This document shows positions 16,045-23,547 of a stretch of DNA of 64,000 nt, piece after piece. The stretch covers positions 434,001 through 498,000 of the forward strand of contig NZ_CP137892.1 in NCBI RefSeq assembly GCF_033547155.1, read 5' to 3'. A program made the translations under genes and the position numbers. The notes beneath the pieces were generated by a model that ran no database searches, was not told the DNA's origin, and saw only the letters and a program-made list of their open reading frames with translations. Each line of letters starts with the position of its first letter. Position 1 is the first letter of the stretch. This DNA comes from Pseudomonas benzenivorans. GTDB lineage: Bacteria; Pseudomonadota; Gammaproteobacteria; Pseudomonadales; Pseudomonadaceae.

Positions 16045-16505
16045 GAGTCGGTTTCCTGGGAGGATTCTTGTAGGTAGCTGTCGATCTGCGGCGGGCAGAA
16101 TACGTTGAGACGCGCCTCGGCCTGGATGCCGGGGCCTTCCAGGTGGCACTCGAACACGCCCATGCCGTTGTCGTCCTGCAGCGAGCGCAGCGCCCTGATG
16201 CGCAGCTCGCTGCCGGTGGCGAAGCGCTCCACGTTGCACTGGAACTTGCGCGTGCCGAGGAGGAAACCCAGTTGCACCGGCGCCCCGGCCTGGCGCGCCT
16301 GGCAGCCGGCGTAGGCGGCGACGCTCTGGGCCATCAGCTCGATGCCGACCCAGGCCGGCAGGCTGCCGTCGGCCTGGTTGAACAGGCCGCCGGGTCGCAC
16401 GCGCAGACGGGTCTCGACGCTGTCCGCATCGAAGCTCAGGACCTCGTCGAGCAGGATCATGTCGCCGGCATGGGGTAGCAGTTCGGCGATCGGCCAGCGG
16501 CTCAT
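16041..16505 (-). CDS. Hotdog-fold 3-hydroxyacyl-ACP dehydratase (ApeP-like)
   Basis: A 154-residue single hotdog protein. The N-terminus SRWPIAELLPHAGDMILLDE carries His12, and Glu56 lies in WVGIELMAQSVAAYAGC, the helix usual for FabA/FabZ-type dehydratases. In the E. coli APE system two hotdog proteins, ApeI and ApeP, act as a mixed dimer; here the other half is fused to the ligase encoded at 26730-28391. ATG 16505 overlaps the ketosynthase stop by 4 bases. It would remove water from the 3-hydroxyacyl-ACP to extend the conjugated chain. Confidence 0.9.
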   Translation of the reverse strand: MSRWPIAELLPHAGDMILLDEVLSFDADSVETRLRVRPGGLFNQADGSLPAWVGIELMAQSVAAYAGCQARQAGAPVQLGFLLGTRKFQCNVERFATGSELRIRALRSLQDDNGMGVFECHLEGPGIQAEARLNVFCPPQIDSYLQESSQETDS

Positions 16506-17704
16506 GTCGGGACTCCGAGGATCAGCGACAGGTTGCTGCCGCCGAAGGCGAAGGAGTTGCTCATCAGGTGGCGCAGCGGGCCCGCGGCCCGGCTGCCCGG
16601 TGTCACCAGGGCCAGGGGCGGCAACTGCGGATCGGCCTGGCCGTCCCACAGGTGTGGTGGCAGTCGTCCGTCGGGGTTGTGGGCACTCAGGGTCAGCCAG
16701 CAGAAGGCCGCTTCCAGCGCCCCGGCCGCGCCGAGGCAATGGCCGGTCAGGGGCTTGGTCGAGGAGCAGGGCACCCCCGCGGGGAACAGCGCCTGCACCG
16801 CCAGGCTCTCCATGGCGTCGTTGTGCGCTGTGGCGGTGCCGTGCAGGTTGAGGTAGTCGATCTGCTCGGGCGCCAGGGCGGCGGCGGCCAGGGCGCTGCG
16901 CATCGCCTGCTGGGCGCCGAGGCCCTCGGGCTGCGGCGCGGAGATGTGATGGGCGTCGGAGCTGGCGCCGCCGCCGAGCAGGGCGATGGGGGGCGAGTCG
17001 TCGGCCGGCGGCTCCCTGGTCATCAGAAAAAGCGCCGCGCCCTCGCCGATGTTGATGCCTTGGCGATTGGCCGAGAAGGGGTTGCAGGGCGCGGCGGATA
17101 CCGCCTCCAGGGCCGAGAAGCCGTTGAGGGTGAGTCGGCACAGGCTGTCGACGCCGCCACATAGCACCGCGTCGCACAGCCCCTGTTGCAGCAGGCGATG
17201 GGCGCTGAGCAGGGCGCGGGCGCTGGAGGTGCAGGCGGTGGACAGGCAGTAGGTCGGGCCGCTGAGGCCCAGCCAGTCGGCGAGGAAGGCGGCCGGCGCG
17301 ACCATCTCCTGTTGGGCGTAGTGGTAGTCGGCGGGCAGCGCGCCGTCCTGCACGAAGCGGGCGATGCTCTGGCTGGCCTCGTGAATGCCTGAAGTGCTGG
17401 TGCCGATCACCACGCCGACGCGGCTCGAACCGTAGCGGGCGATGGAGGCGCGGATCGGCGCCTCGATCTGCAGTGCCGCGCCGAGCAGCAGCCGATTGTT
17501 GCGGCTCTGGGCCGACTCGAGGCCCGCCGGCATTGTCGGCAGTGCGCCGGGTACGGAGCCGACCGTCAGGCGGCGATCGGCGACCCAGCCGTCCTCGGCG
17601 TGCATGCCGGAGGCATCGCCGGCGAACAGGGCCTTGGCCACTGCCGACTGGCCGTGACCGAGCGCGCAGAGCAGGCCGAGGGCGTTGAGATAACTGGGCA
17701 TCAT
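16502..17704 (-). CDS. Beta-ketoacyl-ACP synthase, APE chain elongation type (ApeO-like)
   Basis: A 400-residue condensing enzyme with a complete active site: Cys158 in STACTSSA, His288 in LHGTATAHND, Lys317 and His322 in TKPLTGHCLGAAG. In E. coli the corresponding ApeO works as a heterodimer with the shortened partner ApeC; a half-size ketosynthase is encoded at the other end of this operon (30218-30931). The first two codons are both ATG; I use 17704, which overlaps the lipoprotein stop in the ATGA manner. Position directly before dehydratase and reductase genes is typical of APE clusters. Confidence 0.92.
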   Translation of the reverse strand: MMPSYLNALGLLCALGHGQSAVAKALFAGDASGMHAEDGWVADRRLTVGSVPGALPTMPAGLESAQSRNNRLLLGAALQIEAPIRASIARYGSSRVGVVIGTSTSGIHEASQSIARFVQDGALPADYHYAQQEMVAPAAFLADWLGLSGPTYCLSTACTSSARALLSAHRLLQQGLCDAVLCGGVDSLCRLTLNGFSALEAVSAAPCNPFSANRQGINIGEGAALFLMTREPPADDSPPIALLGGGASSDAHHISAPQPEGLGAQQAMRSALAAAALAPEQIDYLNLHGTATAHNDAMESLAVQALFPAGVPCSSTKPLTGHCLGAAGALEAAFCWLTLSAHNPDGRLPPHLWDGQADPQLPPLALVTPGSRAAGPLRHLMSNSFAFGGSNLSLILGVPT

Positions 17705-18201
17705 GAACCTTCTTCGGGCGCGAGTGCCTGGACCCGGTAGTCCGGGCCCGGGATGTTGTGCAGGGTGAAATCCAGCGGTGCACGGTAGCGGATTCGCCAC
17801 GCCGGGTTAAGTCGGCGCCGACCCTCGGCGGTCAGCGCCCAGCTGTCGCGGGCATAGCCGGTCGGTAGTGCCTCGGCCGGGGTCAGGGCGAACAGCAGGG
17901 CCGCGAACAGTTCGCGGGCCTCGGCGTTGGGGGGCAGCAGGCCGTCATCCCACCAGCGTCCCTGGCTCAGGCGCTGACGGGCCAACGGCACGCCGAGCGG
18001 GTCGAACAGCGACCAGCGCAGTTCCTCGCCTTCGGCCTGCAGCACCAGCAGCCAATCCTGGCGTTGGTCGGCCTGTTCGCGCTGGATATGCAGCGACAAC
18101 GGCAGGGGCGTCACGAGGTCCGGCCTGGTGTGCGGCAGCGGCGTTTGCGTCGCGCAGGCGCCGAGCAGCAGGCAGAGGCCGAGCAGGATGGCGCGGATCA
18201 T
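17701..18201 (-). CDS. DUF3261-type outer-membrane lipoprotein of the APE cluster
   Basis: 166 residues with a signal peptide ending in LLGAC (Cys16 predicted to be lipidated). The mature part is a beta-rich domain (LHIQREQADQRQDWLLVLQAE, then LFDPLGVPLARQRL) that I take to be DUF3261, a family found almost only in APE clusters. With the LolA-like protein and the MMPL exporter it probably forms the route that places the finished polyene lipid in the outer membrane. Its start overlaps the methyltransferase stop and its stop overlaps the ketosynthase start, each by 4 bases. Function is inferred from context. Confidence 0.85.
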   Translation of the reverse strand: MIRAILLGLCLLLGACATQTPLPHTRPDLVTPLPLSLHIQREQADQRQDWLLVLQAEGEELRWSLFDPLGVPLARQRLSQGRWWDDGLLPPNAEARELFAALLFALTPAEALPTGYARDSWALTAEGRRRLNPAWRIRYRAPLDFTLHNIPGPDYRVQALAPEEGS

Positions 18202-18926
18202 CGGTAGGCGGGCTCCAGCGGCTTGCGCGCCACCACGTTGACCAGGGTCTCGTCGCGTTGGCCGAAGGGTTTGGGCCGGCGCAGGCCCCAGCGCTCCAGC
18301 AGGCCGAAGTCCTTGGCCCGGCTCCACCACAGGTAGGGGTAGGAAACGTTGCGCGTGGCGAACTGGAACCCCTGGTCGCGCAGCATCGCCAGGTACTGCT
18401 CGGCGCTCTTCTGCACCTGCATGGGGTGGCGAAACAGCCAGCGGATCACCCAGGTGTCGATATAGAACTTGGTCGACTCGGCGAACAGCAGCAGGCCGCC
18501 GGGCTTGAGCACGCGCCAGAACTCGGCGAGGGCCTGCGCCTGCTCGACCAGGTGGTGGAAGGTCTGGTGACAGAACAGCACATCGACGCTGGCATCGGCC
18601 AGCTGGATCGCCGCGCAGTCGCTGGCGACCAGCTGTACCTCCAGGCCCTGACGCTCGGCCTCGGCGCGGGAGCAGGCGAGGCTGTGGGGGTCGGCGTCCA
18701 GACCGATCAGGCGCGCCGGACGGAAGGCCGCGGCGAGCAGGGCAAATGACTTGCCCTGGCCGCAGCCGGCATCCAGCAGCACCGGCGCGGTGGGCAGCGG
18801 TCCATCGATCAGGCCCTTGAGGTCGTCGATCGCCACGCGCAGCACGTGGTGCTGCCAGACGTGACTCTGCAGGAACCAGAAACCGAAGCCGGTCTCCTCG
18901 ACATAGGTGGCGGCGGCGCGTTTCAT
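18198..18926 (-). CDS. SAM-dependent methyltransferase of the APE cluster
   Basis: 242 residues, class I methyltransferase. Motif I LLDAGCGQGKS is at residues 50-60, the acidic residue after strand two is in LIGLDADP, and the post-motif LKPGGLLLFAESTKFY is clear. The N-terminal stretch GFGFWFLQSHVWQHHV is aromatic-rich. In characterised APEs the aryl head carries a methyl group ortho to the hydroxyl, so methylation of the aryl ring is a plausible role; O-methylation cannot be excluded. It lies 9 bases after the FAD enzyme gene and overlaps the lipoprotein gene by 4. Confidence 0.88.
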   Translation of the reverse strand: MKRAAATYVEETGFGFWFLQSHVWQHHVLRVAIDDLKGLIDGPLPTAPVLLDAGCGQGKSFALLAAAFRPARLIGLDADPHSLACSRAEAERQGLEVQLVASDCAAIQLADASVDVLFCHQTFHHLVEQAQALAEFWRVLKPGGLLLFAESTKFYIDTWVIRWLFRHPMQVQKSAEQYLAMLRDQGFQFATRNVSYPYLWWSRAKDFGLLERWGLRRPKPFGQRDETLVNVVARKPLEPAYR

Positions 18927-18935
18927 CGATCGTCC

Positions 18936-20180
18936 TTATGCCTGGGCTGTGCAGAGTTCGGCCAGCACCCGCAGGCGTCGTTTGGGCTCGGCGACATAGG
19001 GGTTGCGGGGGTCCCAGGCATAACCGGCGAGGATCGAGCTGATCATCCGGCGAATCTCCGGGGAGGCGTGTTGGTAGTAGATGACGTCCTGGAAGGAGCC
19101 GTCGTACCAGCCCTCGACATAGGTGCGGAAGCAGTCCACACCGCGCTTGAGCGGTTCGGCGAACTGCCGTTGCCAGTCCACCGCCTCACCGCCGAGTTGG
19201 CGATGCAACAGGCCGGCGGCCATGCTCGCCGAGCGCATGGCAATGGTCACCCCGGAGGAGAACACCGGGTCGAGGAATTCGGCGGCGTTGCCCAGCAGGG
19301 CGAAGCCTGGCCCGTGCAGGCGCTTGACGTTGGCGGCGTAGCCGCCGAGAGCGCGCACCGGGGTGTCCCATTGGGCATTGGCCAGCACGCGGGCCAGGGA
19401 CGGGGTCTCGGCGACGAAGCGGCGCAAGCAGGCCTCCAGGTCGCTGTCACGACCCTGGTAGCGGGTGGCGTCGGCCACCACGCCGAGGGAGCAGCGGCCA
19501 TTACTGAAGGGGATGGTCCAGAACCACACGTCGCGTAGCTCGGGGTGGGTGGTGATGAGGATCTTCTCGCGGTCGAAGGCCGGGTCGTCGATACGGTCTT
19601 CCACGTGGGTGAACAGCGCCTGGCGCACCGGGAAGTCCGATGGCAGGTCGAGGTCGAGCAGGCGCGGCAGTACCCGTCCGTAGCCGCTGGCGTCGAGGAC
19701 GAAGGCGGTGTCCAGCTGGTACTGGCTGCCGTCCAGGCGGCGTACGGTGAGGCACGGGCAGTCGCCGGCGAAGTCGGCGGCGACTATCTCCTCCTCGAAA
19801 CGGATCTCCACGCCCTGGCGCTGCGCTTCGTCGGCCAGCAGCTGGTCGAATTGAGCGCGCTGCACCTGGAAGGTGGAGCCCTGGCCCGGGGTGAAGGTAT
19901 CGCGGAAGTCGAAGTCGGTATAGCGCTCGCCCCAGGCGAAGGCTGCGCCGTGCTTGACCTGGAAGCCGGCGGCGCGCACGGCCTCGAGCATCCCGGCCTC
20001 CTCGACGAAGTCGAGGCAGTGCGACAGCAGGCTCTCGCCGATGGAGAAGCGCGGGAAGCGCTGGCGCTCCAGCACCAGCACGTCGTGGCCATGGCGCTTG
20101 AGCAGGGCGCTGGCGATGGCCCCGGAGGGGCCGGCGCCTATCACCACGATCCGGCGTTGCTCGACTTCAGGAGACTTCAT
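18936..20180 (-). CDS. FAD-dependent halogenase-like / monooxygenase of the APE cluster
   Basis: A 414-residue flavoprotein of the tryptophan-halogenase/PHBH superfamily. FAD binds through GAGPSG (15-20) and Glu38; the halogenase-type FPRFSIGESLL places GES at 48-50; Lys76 in FQVKHGAAF is a candidate for the halogenase lysine; and WFWTIP at 219-224 fits the WxWxIP motif seen in flavin-dependent halogenases. Such an enzyme could halogenate or hydroxylate the aryl end of the polyene; Xanthomonas xanthomonadins are brominated aryl polyenes. The start at 20180 overlaps the exporter gene by 14 bases; an in-frame ATG at 20201 is possible. It could equally be a reductase of the geranylgeranyl type. 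No flavin reductase is nearby. Confidence 0.82.
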   Translation of the reverse strand: MKSPEVEQRRIVVIGAGPSGAIASALLKRHGHDVLVLERQRFPRFSIGESLLSHCLDFVEEAGMLEAVRAAGFQVKHGAAFAWGERYTDFDFRDTFTPGQGSTFQVQRAQFDQLLADEAQRQGVEIRFEEEIVAADFAGDCPCLTVRRLDGSQYQLDTAFVLDASGYGRVLPRLLDLDLPSDFPVRQALFTHVEDRIDDPAFDREKILITTHPELRDVWFWTIPFSNGRCSLGVVADATRYQGRDSDLEACLRRFVAETPSLARVLANAQWDTPVRALGGYAANVKRLHGPGFALLGNAAEFLDPVFSSGVTIAMRSASMAAGLLHRQLGGEAVDWQRQFAEPLKRGVDCFRTYVEGWYDGSFQDVIYYQHASPEIRRMISSILAGYAWDPRNPYVAEPKRRLRVLAELCTAQA

Positions 20181-22539
20181 AGGGGCTTCGTGCCTCGTCA
20201 TGGGGATTGGCGGTGCGAGGGTCGGCCTGGGGCGCATAGGCCCAGGGCGCCAGGAGAAAGGCGAAAAACAGGCCGAGGCTGACTGCCAGGCCGAAGTTGG
20301 CGATTACCGGGGTCTGGCTGAGCAGCAACAGGCCGAAGGACAGCCAGCTGGTCAGCGCCGCCAGCAGGGTACCCAGCAGACTCACCGCCGCGCCGCCTAT
20401 GGCCTCGCGCTGGAGGATGCAGTAGTCGACGCCGAGGGCGGTGATCAACAGCAGACCGAACAGGCTGAACAGGGTCAGTGGCTGGCCCAGCCAGCCGAGG
20501 CACGCGGCCGCCGTCAGGGCCGCGAGCAGGGGCAGGCCGACCACCCGCAAGGCACCGGTCAGGCCGAAGGGCAACCACAGCAGCAGGACGATCGCCAGAC
20601 AGGACAGCAGCTTGAGTTCGGCGGCGTTCAGCTGGCTGGCGGCGAACAGGCGATCCAGTTCGCCGAGGCGGTCGACCAGTTGCACCCCGTCCAACCCTTG
20701 TGCGGCGCTGCGCAGCAATGCCGGTGCCGCCTGGCCCTGCAGGCTGACCAGCCCGGCCACCTCGCCGTCGGCGCTTGGACCCAGCCACAGCGGGCGCCAG
20801 GGCTCGCCCAGCGGCCCGGCCAGGGCCTGTTCCAGGGTCGGTTGTGGAGTATCGAGCAGCTCGGTCAACTCTGCGTGCAGCGCGGCCTCAGCCAGGCCCA
20901 GCTGCAGCAGCGGTTGCCAGTGCTGCGGCAACCGCTGCAGGGCGGCGCGCAGGGTCTGCAGTTCGGCGGGCGGTGCGAGCAGTTGGCTGAGGGCACGGTA
21001 GTCGCGCAGTTCGCCCTCGCCGATCGCCACGTCCAAGCGCGCGCTCAGCGCGGCCTGGCGCTGCAGCAGCTGAGCCTCGTCGCGGGCGCGCACCAGAAAG
21101 AACTGGCTGGTCGGCTGCTGGCCGGTCAGCTCGGCGATACGCCGCGCCTCGGCCTGCAGTTGCGGCTCGGCGCCGAGCCACTGGCGCAGGTCGTTCTGCG
21201 CCTGCAGCTGCCACAGGCCCCCGCCGCAGAACAGCAGGAGCAGTGCCAGCGGCGCGCGGCTGCCGGTCACCTCGAGTAGGCGCGCGCGCCAGCCCAGCAG
21301 GCGCTCGGCGCCATCGAGCAGGGCCGGTGCCGGACGCCAGCGTCCGGCGTCTAGCCAGGCGGGTAGCAGGCACACTGCGCACAGGTAGGCGCCGATCAGG
21401 CCGGCGGCAGAGAACAGGGCGATCTGGCTCAGCGCCGGAAAGGGGGTGAAGGCCAGGGCCAGGTAGCCGATCAGGTTGGTTCCCAGGCTCAGGCTGAGGC
21501 CAGGTAGCGTGGCGTGCAGGGCGCTCCAGCCCTGCCACTGCGGCGCGGCCCAGCTCTTGCTCAGGTAGTGCTGGGGAAAGTCCGCGGCCACGCCGATCAG
21601 GCTGGCGCCCAGGACCAGGGTCAGCGCGTTGATCTGGCCGAACACCAGCACGCAGACGGCGCAGCCGGCGAGCAGGGCCACGGCCACCGGCAGCAGAGCG
21701 AGCAGCGCCCGCGGGCGGCGATAAGCCAGCAGCAGCAGCGCCAGGGTGCCGAGCAACGCGGCGCCGCCGAGCAGGCCGATCTCGCGACTGGCCCGGGCCT
21801 GGCCGGCGGCGGCATGGAGCACGCCGCTGCTGGCCAGCAGCTGCGCCCCCTGCTGCTCCAGCGCGGTACGGGCCCGTTGCACCTCGGCGGCTATGGCCGG
21901 CGGTGCCTGCAGGTCGAAGGCATCGCTGTGGCTGCGGGCGCGCAGCAGCACCCAGGTCAGGCCGTCCGCCTGCAGCAGCAGGGCGCCGCTGCCCAGATCG
22001 GTCTGCAGAGGGCCCTGGGCGGCAATAGTCTGCTGGGCGCGCAGGCCCAGGCCCAGCCAGTCCTGCGCCAGAGGCAGCAGACCGAGGCCGGCGAAGCTGT
22101 CGAACAGCTGTACGGCGCGCTGGGCGATGAACTCGTCCGGCCGCTCGATCAATTGTTGGCGGTCCGCCGTCGGCAGCAGGGCCAGGCGGTTGGCGCGCAG
22201 TTGCAGGCGCAGTGCCTCGAGGTCGGCCTCCAGGCGCCACTGCACCTGGGCGAAGCGCCCACTGGCCTGCCAGTCCCGGCCTAGCCTCTGGGCCAGGACG
22301 ATGGCTTGCTGACGCTGGGGGTGGCCGATCAGCAGCAGCAGGTCGCGATTCAGTGGCTCTTGCATGCGTCGTTCGGCCTCCGCCAGCCGCGCGTCGTCCG
22401 CGCCTCGGGGCAGCAGGTCGAGGAGGTTGGCCGACAGCGGCGGGCCATGGCGCCACTGCCAGGCGGTCAGGGCCAGCAGGGCCAGCAGCAGAACGAGGAA
22501 CAGCCTGGGCAGGCTTCGCTCAATCGGCAAAGGCGTCAC
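20167..22539 (-). CDS. MMPL/RND-superfamily exporter of the APE cluster
   Basis: A 790-residue inner-membrane transporter with the two-repeat layout of the MMPL family: a first membrane helix near residues 12-28, a large periplasmic domain, about five helices (including GEIG-like and VLGASLIGVAADFPQHYLS), a second single helix near 415-430, another periplasmic domain and five final helices (ITALGVDYCILQREAIG). The paired acidic or polar residues in GVAADF and GVDYCI correspond to proton-relay positions. The start is GTG, overlapping the LolA-like gene by 20 bases. It is expected to move the polyene lipid to the periplasmic side. Confidence 0.9.
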   Translation of the reverse strand: MTPLPIERSLPRLFLVLLLALLALTAWQWRHGPPLSANLLDLLPRGADDARLAEAERRMQEPLNRDLLLLIGHPQRQQAIVLAQRLGRDWQASGRFAQVQWRLEADLEALRLQLRANRLALLPTADRQQLIERPDEFIAQRAVQLFDSFAGLGLLPLAQDWLGLGLRAQQTIAAQGPLQTDLGSGALLLQADGLTWVLLRARSHSDAFDLQAPPAIAAEVQRARTALEQQGAQLLASSGVLHAAAGQARASREIGLLGGAALLGTLALLLLAYRRPRALLALLPVAVALLAGCAVCVLVFGQINALTLVLGASLIGVAADFPQHYLSKSWAAPQWQGWSALHATLPGLSLSLGTNLIGYLALAFTPFPALSQIALFSAAGLIGAYLCAVCLLPAWLDAGRWRPAPALLDGAERLLGWRARLLEVTGSRAPLALLLLFCGGGLWQLQAQNDLRQWLGAEPQLQAEARRIAELTGQQPTSQFFLVRARDEAQLLQRQAALSARLDVAIGEGELRDYRALSQLLAPPAELQTLRAALQRLPQHWQPLLQLGLAEAALHAELTELLDTPQPTLEQALAGPLGEPWRPLWLGPSADGEVAGLVSLQGQAAPALLRSAAQGLDGVQLVDRLGELDRLFAASQLNAAELKLLSCLAIVLLLWLPFGLTGALRVVGLPLLAALTAAACLGWLGQPLTLFSLFGLLLITALGVDYCILQREAIGGAAVSLLGTLLAALTSWLSFGLLLLSQTPVIANFGLAVSLGLFFAFLLAPWAYAPQADPRTANPHDEARSPYEVS

Positions 22540-23125
22540 GCTCCCGCTCGTTCAGGGCGTCGTCCGCCTGGCTCTGCGGCAGGCGCAACAGGGTACGGTC
22601 GCCTTGGGTCTCCAGCAGTTCGATGCGCTCGACCTGGGCGCCGCCCTGGATGTGAATGACATCGAAGACCTGTTTGAGTAGCAGTGAGCGCGGGCGCAGT
22701 TGCAGCTTCCAGGCGTCGCTGCTGCCACTCAGGCGCGGCTCGAAGTCGCGCTCCAGGCCCGAGCGATCGCCGCGCAGCACGGCGAGGAACAGGCGACTCT
22801 GCTGCGCGGCCATGTCCTGTCCGGCCAGTGGCTGCCAGCCGTCGGCTGTGCGTCGGGCGACACCCTGCTCGTCGATGCGGTAGTCCAACTGCAGCGGGCT
22901 GCGCAGCTTCCAGAGCAGTCCCCGTTCGGCGGACAGCACGAACTGTCCACGGCTGCTCAGGGGGCGGTCCAGGGCGCGTAGGTGTTTCTCCTGGATAAAG
23001 GGGCCGCGGACCACAGCCTGTGTCGCCAACTGGGCGCCGAGCTGATCGAGGTCGAAGGCCTGAGCCTGGGACGTGGCCAGCAGACCGAGGACCAGGGGCG
23101 CGAGGAGGCGGCGCAGCGGGTTCAT
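22520..23125 (-). CDS. LolA-like periplasmic carrier protein of the APE cluster
   Basis: 201 residues with a cleavable signal peptide (LVLGLLATSQAQA) and a LolA/LolB-type beta-barrel fold suggested by GPFIQEKHLRALDRPLSSRG and GLLWKLRSPLQLDYRI. Proteins of this group are regular members of APE clusters and are thought to ferry the lipid-like product across the periplasm, in the way LolA ferries lipoproteins. It sits between the thioesterase (4-base overlap) and the exporter (20-base overlap). It is not the general LolA, which would be encoded elsewhere; cargo is inferred. Confidence 0.87.
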   Translation of the reverse strand: MNPLRRLLAPLVLGLLATSQAQAFDLDQLGAQLATQAVVRGPFIQEKHLRALDRPLSSRGQFVLSAERGLLWKLRSPLQLDYRIDEQGVARRTADGWQPLAGQDMAAQQSRLFLAVLRGDRSGLERDFEPRLSGSSDAWKLQLRPRSLLLKQVFDVIHIQGGAQVERIELLETQGDRTLLRLPQSQADDALNERERDAFAD

Positions 23126-23547
23126 GCCAGTGCCCGCTCCACCGCCTCGACCAGCACTCGGGGCGAGGCCAGCTGCATTTCGCGGCTGGCGATCTCCACC
23201 GCCACCTGCACTGTGCTGCCACGGGTCATGCGCTCGCCGCTGGCCGCGTCGCTGATCAGGTAGTGGATCTTCAGGCGGTTCTCCCACTCCACCAAGTCGG
23301 CGCGCACCAGCAGGCGCTGGCCGAACTGGGCGCCGCGGATATAGCGCAGTTGCAGGTCGATGACCGGCCAGGCGTAGCCGGCCTCGCGCATCTGCCGGTA
23401 GTTGTGGCCGAGCCTGTCCAGCAGGGCGCAGCGCGCCTCTTCGAAGTACTTGACGTAGTGGCCGTGCCAGACCACTTCCATCGAGTCGACATCGAAGAAG
23501 GGCACCACCATTTCGATCTGTGTCTGCAGTACCCCGCGGCTACGCAT
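23122..23547 (-). CDS. 4-hydroxybenzoyl-CoA thioesterase family protein (APE)
   Basis: 141 residues, single hotdog domain of the 4HBT type. The active-site segment VVPFFDVDSMEVVWHGHYV holds Asp21, which corresponds to the catalytic Asp of the Pseudomonas 4-hydroxybenzoyl-CoA thioesterase, and the following HGHYVKYFEEAR helix is conserved. It may release or edit aryl or polyenoyl chains from CoA or carrier protein. The gene overlaps the ammonia-lyase gene by 8 bases and the LolA-like gene by 4. Substrate is unknown. Confidence 0.88.
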   Translation of the reverse strand: MRSRGVLQTQIEMVVPFFDVDSMEVVWHGHYVKYFEEARCALLDRLGHNYRQMREAGYAWPVIDLQLRYIRGAQFGQRLLVRADLVEWENRLKIHYLISDAASGERMTRGSTVQVAVEIASREMQLASPRVLVEAVERALA

